Positions 30,794 to 38,749 of a DNA stretch of 39,609 nt are shown piece after piece. The notes beneath the pieces are model-generated. The model ran no database searches. It was not told where the DNA came from and worked only from the letters and a program-made list of their open reading frames with translations. This DNA comes from Phaeoceros laevis (Eukaryota; Anthocerotophyta; Anthocerotopsida; Notothyladales). The number at the start of each line of letters is the position of its first letter. Positions within the stretch are counted from its first letter, which is position 1. The stretch spans positions 58,543 to 98,151 of the forward strand of contig JBNGIQ010009400.1 in the NCBI GenBank assembly GCA_049999765.1. The letters are read 5' to 3'. Made by a program: the position numbers and the translations under genes.

Positions 30794-31096
30794 ATGGGCA
30801 GCGAGAAGGTGGCTCCATCCACGGCAGCACGGGGACTTTGGGTGCTCTGCATCTCAGCAGCGCTTGTGATTTGCTGCAGCAGCTTCGTCATGGGCGGGGT
30901 TGAAGCACAGTCGTCCAATGACTGCGTGTGTCCCCTTATAATAGGGCCCGACATCCAATTCCAGTGCTGCAAAGGCATTTGCGTCAACGTGAAACAAGAT
31001 CCTCGCAACTGCGGCTGTTGCGGCAAGACCTGTGCACACAAGGCTCACTGCGTCCGAGGAATTTGTGGAGGTGGCGCCCCGGTTCCGTCTCCGTAG
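30794..31096 (+). CDS. STIG1-like secreted cysteine-rich protein (STIG1b copy 1)
   Basis: Single exon, 100 aa. The N-terminus MGSEKVAPSTAARG precedes a hydrophobic signal segment (LWVLCISAALVICC) and the cysteine-rich domain: DCVC, QCCKGICVNVKQDPRNCGCCGKTC, HC, GIC, then GGGAPVPSP. The core CVNVKQDPRNCG places it in the STIG1 family but as a different subtype from STIG1a. NCGCCGKTC has one more Cys than the copy at 38447 (NCGRCGNTC). It is presumed extracellular. Confidence 0.82.
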   Translation: MGSEKVAPSTAARGLWVLCISAALVICCSSFVMGGVEAQSSNDCVCPLIIGPDIQFQCCKGICVNVKQDPRNCGCCGKTCAHKAHCVRGICGGGAPVPSP

Positions 31097-31142
31097 CTGT
31101 TGTAAGGTTGGTCCATCTTGTTGGTGTCCCTTGGAAGCCTGC

Positions 31143-31246
31143 TTACAAGCGGATTGTGCACTCCGATCCTGAATGCTTTGTTGGTTTCGNNNNNNNNNNT
31201 TACAAGCGGATTGTGCACTCCGATCCTGAATGCTTTGTTGGTTTCG
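31143..31246. other. 10-N gap with identical 47-bp flanks
   Basis: 31143-31189 equals 31200-31246 exactly, with 10 N between (31190-31199). The homologous stretch at 38785-38832 has the sequence once, confirming that the doubling is an artefact. Confidence 0.9.
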
Positions 31247-31750
31247 CATTTAGCTAGTCACAGTACTATAGCTACTTGCTTACTTGTAAGTAGACTCGTT
31301 CAGGACCAGCAACACATATGCTGCTGTTGCAGCAATCGTCCATCCAGACGCTGGAGCCTGCTGGGGCACAGCTATCCTTGCAATATTAATGCTGCAAAAT
31401 CTTAGAGGAGGCCCAAGTTGAACCACTCTATCGGCTGGAACCATAAATTTGTAGACGTTCTGTAAGACCGTTGAGCACAGATAAAGGGAGTGCCGACCCT
31501 GCCGGGAGGAGCCCGCAGAAACTGCCACACTCGACACACAACCTTGTGGGACCTGCAATGCATATGTGAAGTACTAGATTGCCGAAAGGTATCCTCTTGT
31601 CATGCACTCCCATGTCTGGATTGTGGCCTCTTGTAGCTCTGGCAGGCCTTAGTTGGACAACTGTAGTAGGATGTACATGTGCCAGTGGAGATTGGATAAC
31701 GCCCTTGTAGAGTCGGCACAACCTGACAGTGTTTGATTTGTTACTCAGAC

Positions 31751-31834
31751 TTACTTACAAGTCTGCTACTAGAGCGCACACGACATGGCGAGTTACTTAC
31801 AAGTCTGCTACTAGAGCGCACACGACATGCTCGC
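31751..31834. repeat. 42-bp tandem duplication
   Basis: TTACTTACAAGTCTGCTACT starts at 31751 and again at 31793; the units are nearly identical through GCGCACACGACATG. Confidence 0.8.
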
Positions 31835-31861
31835 CATGTGTTTATCCATGAGCTACAGTGG

Positions 31862-31894
31862 GACATGAGCTACAGTCCCACTGTAGCTCATGTC
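31862..31894. repeat. Perfect inverted repeat, 15-bp arms, 3-nt loop
   Basis: GACATGAGCTACAGT, then CCC, then ACTGTAGCTCATGTC. An extra partial arm (CATGAGCTACAGT) lies just upstream at 31847. No T-run or gene end suggests a terminator function. Confidence 0.75.
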
Positions 31895-31984
31895 ACCTGC
31901 CAGGTGGAGAACTGCATCATACTTGCACTCTTAGTGTAGGTAGAGCCAATACCATGTATGATAAGAATCCCACTCTGGTCGCAA

Positions 31985-32165
31985 GTTCTCGACTTGTGTG
32001 ACTTCTTATCACACTTGGACTTTTATCAGTGCGAGAACTTGTGTGACTTCTTATCACACTTGGACTCTTATCAGTGTCAGACTCTGAGTGGAGCATAGTG
32101 CCATCAGACTCTCAAACTCTGAGTGGAGCATAGTGCCATCAGACTCTCAATGGAGCACAGTGGCA
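31985..32165. repeat. Degenerate minisatellite
   Basis: CTTGTGTGACTTCTTATCAC recurs twice at about 45-bp spacing, followed by two to three copies of TCTGAGTGGAGCATAGTGCC and variants. Non-coding. Confidence 0.6.
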
Positions 32166-32240
32166 CTTGTAAGACCAAGTTTATCTGAGTCTGCGTGTAA
32201 GCTTTCATTTTGCTAGAACTTGAAAGTGTAACCACGGTCA

Positions 32241-33300
32241 TCACACACTTGGAAAACACACACTTGGAAAAACACAATCATGAAGGACGTAACCATAGTA
32301 TTCTTCTTGGCCAACAAAGTCCCACATATTTACTATGAGATCTAACTCATCCAAGAGGGTGCAAACCTCGAACTCCCGTGCTCGTGGATTTTTAGGTTCT
32401 TGCCCACCCACATATTTCAATCTCTCGGCCAGCATAGTGTCACGACATGTTGTTTTTCCTCTTTGTTTCAACACAATCAAATTCACTTGTCCATGAATGC
32501 TAGCCTAGTTTCAACTTTCAAGAATGATGCACCACCTCTCGTGAGCAGGTCTTTAGTAGTAGTAGTAACAAGGTTTAGAGTTTGGAGTTTGAAGTTTAGA
32601 GTTTAGGGTTTAGTTTTTGGGTAGTAGTAGAGCAGCACTAGCCAATTCCACAGATTAATAACAATAACAAATTTGGAGTTTGAAGTTTAGAGTTTACGGT
32701 TTGCTTTTTGGGTAGTAACTAAAGCACTACTAGCAAATATATAACAGATTAATAACAAATTAATAACAGTAACAAAGAAGCAATAATGCTGATATACATA
32801 ATCACCGAGCAAATGCTATCTCTGGAGAAATTAAATAGTTTCCTAGTGCTTGAGATCACTAGGAGGGAGAGCAACTCACCTTCGGATTCATCTTTCCTCT
32901 GTGTGGACTAGTAGTTTGTCCTCATAGTTGTTTTTAAAAAACATACATTTCAAAAAAGTGTAAGGCAATTTCACCCTGTCTCCCGAGGCTAAACTTAATT
33001 TAGCATGTAATTATGTTTGAGATAAGAAGGGCCTAAAGTGAGGCATCCCTTTCCATCATGCAGTTCGGTGTGTAAGTCTTGCAGCTCTTTAATTGCTTTG
33101 GGAAGAGCTCCTTCATGACCTCTTTGCCCTTCACATCCTGAAATTAAGGTTGAAAAAGGGGGAGAGTATCTTGTATTTGTGCCCACCCTGTTCTTATGTT
33201 GAGAAGGCCCTTTTATTGTACATATTAAAAGGTTGGCAGGGAAGGCAAGTTGGGCAACGCCTCTCCCCATTGTGGTCGTGAAAGTACGAGATATTGGGCT
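32241..33300 (-). pseudogene. ROCO-like gene fragments and dispersed repeat, copy C
   Basis: 32486-32241 (minus) contains LLDELDLIVNMWDFVGQEEYYGYVLHD, quoted here only as its key part DFVGQEEYYGY, an intact-looking Roc switch II motif. 33270-32995 matches the last ROCO-like segment of copy A with one unit instead of the tandem pair. 32555-33000 carries the (TAG)n/TTTAGGG leader. The Roc-like piece and the end piece are out of their copy A order, so the copy is rearranged. No full-length frame. Confidence 0.5.
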
Positions 33301-34000
33301 TAGGTCTTAGGTCAACGAGTCGCTAAACCCTTCAAAAAAGATTAGCTCACAATCGTTCACGCTTCAATTTGATTTCTTCTACACACTATACTTTACCATT
33401 GGACAGATATAGCTAAAGTCTAGCCGAGGGTAGACAATAATTCCCAGTTGCGTGAAAAATGGATTTTCTCAACTGTCCATCACTGCAACATCAAAAAATC
33501 GCCTTACCAAACAGAATCCGCTCACCGCTTGCCCTACCAGCTGACCAGTTTCACAACTTCATCCAAAGCTGAAACCCATATGCGTCATGCATGACCATGT
33601 AATTAGGCAGACAAGTTTGTCAAGTCGGGAAACCTGTTACTACTTCGTGTAGGCAATGCCGTATGCACTCATTCAGAGACTGAATCAACACTGTGACAGC
33701 GCGTGTCCCCTGCTCCGTTTCAGCATCAATTGTCTGCTGCAATTGATGAATGGAGAGAGGAGGCACCTGATCTCGGTAGCACCGATCGATCCACACTTCT
33801 AAGTTTTAAAACCACATCTTTGTTAGAGTAAGAGAGCTCAGCCCTTCCATCAGCAGATGGAGCCTGCCTGCCCTGCCGTCCAGAGCATCACCAACTCTTC
33901 GGCTGGCTGGCTATAGCAGGAATGTGGTAACTTCCACTCGGCACCTTGCAAGAACCTAACTAACAGCTACCGATGGACAGACCAGTCGCACCCTGAGGAA
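33301..34000. other. Spacer between ROCO-like copy C and STIG1c; no gene seen
   Basis: About 700 bp without domains or long conserved frames. I see no RNA gene or mobile element signature here. Confidence 0.4.
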
Positions 34001-34337
34001 TCAGATGTTGGGCACGCATTTGCCGTGGACACAAGTGGAAGCGATTATCCCCGGCAAGTTTTTGCAGCTGATTCCGCACCCGCCGCAGTTGTCGTTGTCG
34101 GTCTGCCCGTCCACGCACCGCATGGGGTAGAAGGCGGTGTCCAGACGGGAAACAGTCGAACGCCGCGCACAGGGAGGAGGGCGTGGTGTCGTCCGGAGGA
34201 GGCGCCGGCGCATGGTGGCCCTGGTGGTGCCCCGACCCTGCCTCGGCGGTGCAGGTGGCGCAGGCAAGCGCGGCTACCGCCAGCCACAGGACCAGGAGAC
34301 TCAGCCTGGTGCAGATGGCGGTGGTGGGAGCAGCCAT
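34001..34337 (-). pseudogene. STIG1-like gene (STIG1c) with a frameshift
   Basis: Starts at the ATG at 34337 (MAAPTTAICTRLSLLVLWL signal peptide), continues with a His/Pro-rich linker (GSGHHQGHHAPAPPP) and SLCAAFDCFPSG in one frame. The rest of the cysteine domain (FYPMRCVDGQTDNDNCGGC, SCK, STC, GKC, stop at 34003-34001) is in another frame. The shift lies near 34140-34150, a one-base-type change, and no intron fits. With the shift the gene cannot make a complete STIG1 domain. A sequencing error in this draft assembly is the alternative. It is the most complete of the three STIG1c copies and a third STIG1 subtype. Confidence 0.65.
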
Positions 34338-34811
34338 AGCTCGGTTCTCTGAGCTCCCGCCCTTGCTATCCGGTGCGCCAGAGAAGACGATCTGGGCCTG
34401 AAGCATTTCGAGGGAGGAGTGCAACCTGGCCACAACACTAGAGTAACACGGCACCGACCGCGGTTGACTCATGATCACCATCATGTTTGTGGGGTCTGAC
34501 GGAGGGTAGAGCCGCTTTCACACTGTCTGCGGGTAGCTGCGGGTGCGGTGGTCGTTCAGAGCACTTCAGGTGACAACACAAGAGCGTTCACACTTGTTGC
34601 TGAAGAAAGAAAAGGCGATGTGATGTGATGAGTGTGATGGTCATTTGAGGAGGTAAGACGGCCCATAGAGGTTGGTCGTCGAGTGCCTGAGTCGATGCCA
34701 ACACCTCTGATGCGTCATTTCCGAGTCGATGCCAACACCTTGATGCGTCATTTCCGAGCCGGCTTCCAGGACTGTGCTGTGCCGTATCTGCTTTGGTCAC
34801 ATGGTCAGCAT

Positions 34812-34915
34812 ATTGTAGTAGTTGTTGTGGGTAAAATTTTGGTGTTCTACCAAACTCCATGTGCATGGGAATTGAACAGGCCGTCAATGGCTTCGACCCG
34901 CAGCTGGGAGCCCCC
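34812..34915 (-). mobile_element. SINE-like copy, (TAG)n-linked family (unit X2)
   Basis: Paralogue of 28800-28890: GTAGTAGTTG, TTTTGGTGTTCTACCAAACTCC, the reverse box-B-like GGGAATTGAACAGG, and CTTCGACCCGCAGC. Confidence 0.45.
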
Positions 34916-35076
34916 AGCGGGGGACTTTGACTATGTACATCAGCAGGCACACTTTTTTGACTACATGCAAGACGGCATAGTAGTGGTGACAAATTAGAAC
35001 TCGTGTTGATTCGGCAGCCAATTGCAAGCGAGAGCCCTCAGCCGGCCAAGGGACAAATCCTTCAGTGCGCCACATG

Positions 35077-35084
35077 TATATATA
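35077..35084 (+). promoter_or_regulatory. TATA box of STIG1a copy 2
   Basis: TATATATA, 142 bp upstream of the ATG at 35226. The same position reads TGTATATG in copy 1 (29087) and TATATATTATA in copy 3 (36758-36768), so the element is conserved with small changes that could alter promoter strength. Confidence 0.55.
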
Positions 35085-35225
35085 GTGTCTCATCCAGCAC
35101 AGACTGTACCTCTTGAATTGTTATCTGACTCAAGCCTGGACTGCTGCTATTCAGAGACCCTCCATCCAAATAGTCGCTCACCTCGCTTGTTCGAAGCAGA
35201 AGAGGCAGAAGAAGCTACAGTCGGT

Positions 35226-35516
35226 ATGGCGACACTCAGGGCTGCGCTCTGCGCGATGCTGCTCATCGCGGCACTGGTGGATGTTCATGTGCTTCCGCTT
35301 CCCGGGCCTGCTGTCGCTCAAGCTCTCCCCGCACGCCGCGCTCTTCTTCAGAACACGTCCTGCCAGGACGTGTTTTGCATCACCTTGTTCGACGTGCATT
35401 GCTGCCTGGGCAAGTGCGTTGACTACCAGACCGACCCTGCCAACTGTGGCGGCTGTGGCAAAAGCTGCGCGATCGGCGTCCCCTGCTCCGGAGGAGTGTG
35501 CGGCGGCGGCAGCTAG
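35226..35516 (+). CDS. STIG1-like secreted cysteine-rich protein (STIG1a copy 2)
   Basis: Single exon, 96 aa, same length and layout as the copies at 29231 and 36910: signal peptide, PARRALLQ, then 10 Cys in NTSC, VFC, VHCC, GKCVDYQTDPANCGGC, KSC, PC and GVC. Differences from copy 1 include QDVF for RNVV before the second Cys, VDYQ for VNYQ, and GKSCAIGVPCSGG for RKSCAIDVPCVEG. The upstream frame is open, but the signal peptide defines the start at 35226. A canonical TATA box lies at 35077. The STIG1b gene expected about 1.3 kb downstream is missing at the gap. Confidence 0.85.
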   Translation: MATLRAALCAMLLIAALVDVHVLPLPGPAVAQALPARRALLQNTSCQDVFCITLFDVHCCLGKCVDYQTDPANCGGCGKSCAIGVPCSGGVCGGGS

Positions 35517-36164
35517 GTAGCTAGCTAGCACAGTCTTGGGTGGCCTTTGCTATGGCTATTAGCAAGTGCTCTTCTATTGGCTTCCACGAACTAAGTATGG
35601 TTACATTTGCCCCCGTTGGTTCATGTGGACAAGCCAAAGTTCTGGCCAAATTTCTATTGTAATCTGAAGGAGGGGATGATCGCTAGCTCTCTCCTCCATC
35701 GCTAGTATTAGTACGTACTCAAAACAGTTTGCAGCCTCCCCCATGAGTCGGGATCGTCCGCGCATGTGTCAAAGCTCACAAATGCCCAAGGTCACTGTGA
35801 ATGTGGGACTGATTGTTTCTTTCAAGTGTGACAGAGATGTTGCTCTTGGTGACATCACCTCACCAAACCTAGGTAGCTAGGCTAGAGCAGCTAGCTAGTC
35901 TTGTATATGCTGTTGGGTGCGGATAAAGGGAGTGCCGGCCCTAAGGGGAGGAGCCTCAGAACTTTGTGGGACCTGCAATACATATATGTGAAGTAAGCGC
36001 TAAAGTGGGCGATTGCCAAAAGCGATCTTTTCACAAATGTTCTCCACATATGCGGATCGTGGCCTCTCGTAGCTCTGGCAGGCCTTACTGTACTTGTGTG
36101 ACACTTCAACTCACAGTGGGAGTGGAGCACTGGCAGTGGTAAGACCATTGCAGAATGAGGCAAG
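35517..36164. other. Spacer after STIG1a copy 2, up to the gap
   Basis: Matches 29522-30186 and 37201-37876, then stops at the N run. The hairpin seen in the other two copies is missing here (about 36023: GCGATCTTTTC). Confidence 0.5.
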
Positions 36165-36174
36165 NNNNNNNNNN
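36165..36174. other. 10-N gap between non-matching flanks
   Basis: Unlike the other three gaps, the flanks do not share a 47-bp repeat. The left side ends at the point equivalent to 30186, before a STIG1b gene; the right side begins inside a STIG1c signal-peptide region. A real, larger segment is probably missing. Confidence 0.8.
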
Positions 36175-36234
36175 CGCCAGCCACAGGACCAGGAGACTCA
36201 GCCTGGTGCAGATGGCGGTGGAGGGAGCAGCCAT
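36175..36234 (-). pseudogene. STIG1c fragment cut by the gap
   Basis: Minus-strand ATG at 36234 followed by AICTRLSLLVLWLA, matching the signal peptide of the 34337 copy. The sequence ends at the gap, so whether the gene is complete in the genome is unknown. Confidence 0.7.
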
Positions 36235-36909
36235 AGCTCGGTTCTCTGAGCTCCCGGACTAGAAAGCAATTGCTATCCGGTGCGCCAGAGAAGACGACCT
36301 GGGACTGTAGCATTTCGGGGGAGGAGTGAAACGTGGGTAGCTGGGCGCTGTGCGGTGCAGACTGGGACGTTCAGAGCACTTTGCGCCAGGTGACAGCACA
36401 CGAGCGTTCACACTTTTTGCTGAAGGCGATACACTAAAGTCGTCGAGTGCCTGAGTCGTCACTGATGCCAACACCTCTGATGAGTCATTTCCGAGCCGGC
36501 TTCCAGGACTGTGCTGTGCCGTATCTGCTTTGGTCACATGGTCAGAAGATTATTATTACTACTAATAATAATAATTATTAGTAATAATAATTGTAATAAT
36601 AATAATAATGTTTAAATCGTACATTCTGTCGCTGAACTGTAGTAGTTGTCCTACGCAAAATTTTGGTGTTCTACCAGGCAATTGCAAGCGGGAGCCCTCC
36701 GCAGGCCAAGGGACAAATGAGCGTCGTGCTGCAATTCCTCCTTCAGTGCGCCACATGTATATATTATAGTGTCTCATCGAGCACAGACAGTACCTCTTGA
36801 AGTGTTATCTGACTCAAGCCTGGACTGCTGCTATTCAGGGGCCCTCCATCCAAATAGTCGCTCACCTCGCTTGTTGGAAGCAGAAGAGGCAGAAGAAGCT
36901 ACAGTCGGT
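36235..36909. other. Spacer before STIG1a copy 3, with AT-rich palindromic microsatellite
   Basis: Matches parts of 34338-35225. Between the shared GGTCACATGGTCAG and GTAGTAGTTGTCCT lies an extra (ATT/AAT)n tract at 36549-36609 that the other units lack. The STIG1a promoter region follows, with its TATA-like sequence at 36758. Confidence 0.5.
36549..36609. repeat. AT trinucleotide repeat, largely self-complementary
   Basis: A run of ATT and then AAT triplets that can fold back on itself. It is present only in unit X3, so it expanded or was inserted after the unit duplication. Confidence 0.75.
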
Positions 36910-37200
36910 ATGGCGATACTCAGGGCTGCGCTCTGCGCGATGCTGCTCATCGCGGCACTGGTGGATGTTCATGTGCTTCCGCTTCCCGAGCCTGCTGTCG
37001 CTCAAGCTCTCCCCGCACGCCGCGCTCTCCCTCACAATACGTCCTGCCGGAACGTGGTTTGCATCACCTTGTTCGACGTGCACTGCTGCCGGGGCAAGTG
37101 CGTCAACTACCAGACCGACCCTGCCAACTGCGGCGGCTGTGGCAAACGCTGCGCGATCGGCGTCCCCTGCTCCGGAGGAGTGTGCGCCGGCGGCAGCTAG
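36910..37200 (+). CDS. STIG1-like secreted cysteine-rich protein (STIG1a copy 3)
   Basis: Single exon, 96 aa. Same signal peptide (one change, MAILRA), a dibasic PARRALPH, and 10 Cys: NTSC, VVC, VHCC, GKCVNYQTDPANCGGC, KRC, PC, GVC. Copy-specific changes are CRGKC for CLGKC, KRC for KSC, LPH for LLQ, and AGGS at the end. The start at 36910 is set by the signal peptide. It heads the only unit (X3) in which STIG1a and STIG1b are both intact without an assembly gap between them. Confidence 0.85.
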   Translation: MAILRAALCAMLLIAALVDVHVLPLPEPAVAQALPARRALPHNTSCRNVVCITLFDVHCCRGKCVNYQTDPANCGGCGKRCAIGVPCSGGVCAGGS

Positions 37201-38446
37201 GTAGCTAGCTAGCACAATCTTGGGTGGCCTTTGCTATCATGGCTATTAGCAACTGCTCTTCTATCAGCTTCCACGAGCTTAGTATGGATACATTAATATT
37301 TGCCCCTGTTGGTTCATGTGGGCAAGCCAAATTTCTGGCCAAATTTCTATTGTAATCTGAAGGAGGGGATGAGCGCTACCTCTCCTCCATCGTTAATACT
37401 AGTACTCAAAACAGTTTGCAAGCTCCCCCATGAGTCGGGATCCATCGTCCGCGCATGTGTCAAAGCTCACAAATGTCCAAGGTCACTGTGAATGTGGGAC
37501 TGATTGCTTCTTTCAAGTGTGACAGAAATGTTGCTCTTGGTGACATCACCTCACCAAACCTAGGTAGCTAGGCTAGAGTGCTCAGCTAGTGTTGTATATG
37601 CTGTTGGGTGCAGATAAAGGGAGTGCCGGCCCTGAGGGGAGGAGCCTCAGAGCTTTGTGGGACCTGCAATATATGTCAAGTAAGCGCTGAAGTGTGCGAT
37701 TGCCAAAACGGATCCTCCTGGACACTCCAGGAGGATCCCTTTTCACAAATGTTCCCCACATATGCGGATCGTGGCCTCTCGTAGCTCTGGCAGGCCTTAC
37801 TGTACTTGTGTGACACTTCAACTCACAGTGGGAGTGGAGCACTGGCAGTGGTAAGACCATTGCAGAATGAGGCAAGTTTGTCTCATTCTGCTGGAACTTG
37901 AAAGTTCAACCACGGTTGTACATGTGACATGTTGCTGGATGATCAAGCTGAGTCTTTCTTTTTTCACACACATGTATGGCAGGCAGTGCCAGGCACCGAC
38001 ACAGACTTGTAGACTTGTAGTGAGTAAAGAAATGTTTCCTTGCGTGCTCTTCAATGAATGCAAAAGTCTTATGCAAGCATAAGGCATAAGGAAGGAATGA
38101 TGCTTTTAGTACTGTATCTGCTTTGGCACATGGTCTGCACGCTTTTACGACATGCAAGATGCCCCTTGGACAAAGTGTCTCCTGAATCACAGACAGCTGG
38201 ATCGGATAACAACACTCTATCCAAGAACGACGTGGTGCGCAGGGCGAGCTTTGGACTGACATGTAAAATTCTCCCGTTCCCTGGGTGTCTCCCGCAACTC
38301 TGGGTTGGAAGAGCCCTGAACCTTGGTCTATTCCGAGACTCCCTGACCGTCCTCTTAAAGGCACTCCTGTTCACTTGTCTCACCTCAGTTGCTCTGCCTC
38401 TTCAGGTGTCTGAAGACTTACAGGACAGTCACTGTGAAGAGCTAGC
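37201..38446. other. Spacer between STIG1a and STIG1b (unit X3)
   Basis: Parallel to 29522-30793. It has the GATC-flanked hairpin (37710-37738) and the STIG1b upstream region. No gene seen; open frames on both strands are not conserved between units. Confidence 0.5.
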
Positions 38447-38749
38447 ATGGCCAGCGAGAAGGTGGCTCCATCCACGGCAGCACGGGGACTTTGGGTGCTC
38501 TTCATCTCAGCAGCGCTTGTGATTTGCTGCAGCAGCTTCGTCATGGGCGGGGTTGAAGCACAGTTGTCCAATTCCTGCGTGTGTCCCCTTGTAATAGGGC
38601 CTGACATCCAATTCCAGTGCTGCAAAGGCACTTGCGTCAACGTGAAACAAGATCCTCGCAACTGCGGCCGTTGCGGCAACACCTGTGCATACAATGTTGA
38701 CTGCGTCCGAGGAATTTGTGGAGGTGGCGCCTCGGTTCCGTTTCCGTAG
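38447..38749 (+). CDS. STIG1-like secreted cysteine-rich protein (STIG1b copy 2)
   Basis: Single exon, 100 aa, paralogue of 30794: the same SEKVAPSTAARG leader, signal segment (LWVLFISAALVICC), SCVC, QCCKGTCVNVKQDPRNCGRCGNTC, DC, GIC and a GGGASVPFP tail. It has NCGRCG where copy 1 has NCGCCG, matching the usual STIG1 spacing, so this is probably the ancestral state. It is presumed extracellular. Confidence 0.82.
   Translation: MASEKVAPSTAARGLWVLFISAALVICCSSFVMGGVEAQLSNSCVCPLVIGPDIQFQCCKGTCVNVKQDPRNCGRCGNTCAYNVDCVRGICGGGASVPFP

Larger units (their letters stand above)
31247..32240. other. Unit X1 end and tandem-repeat-rich spacer; no gene seen
   Basis: 31260-31440 matches 38850-39060. Then come a 42-bp tandem duplication (31751-31834), a perfect inverted repeat (31862-31894) and a degenerate minisatellite (about 31985-32165). 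No coding structure. Confidence 0.5.

Noticed and set aside
35022-35225. Upstream in-frame extension of STIG1a copy 2 (68 residues)
   Set aside because: The signal peptide begins at the ATG at 35226; the TATA box lies inside the extension and the other copies do not keep it open.
35178-35531. 117-codon minus-strand frame opposite STIG1a (also at 29183 and 36862)
   Set aside because: Present in all copies only because STIG1a itself is conserved; Ala/Asp-rich antisense composition with no domain.
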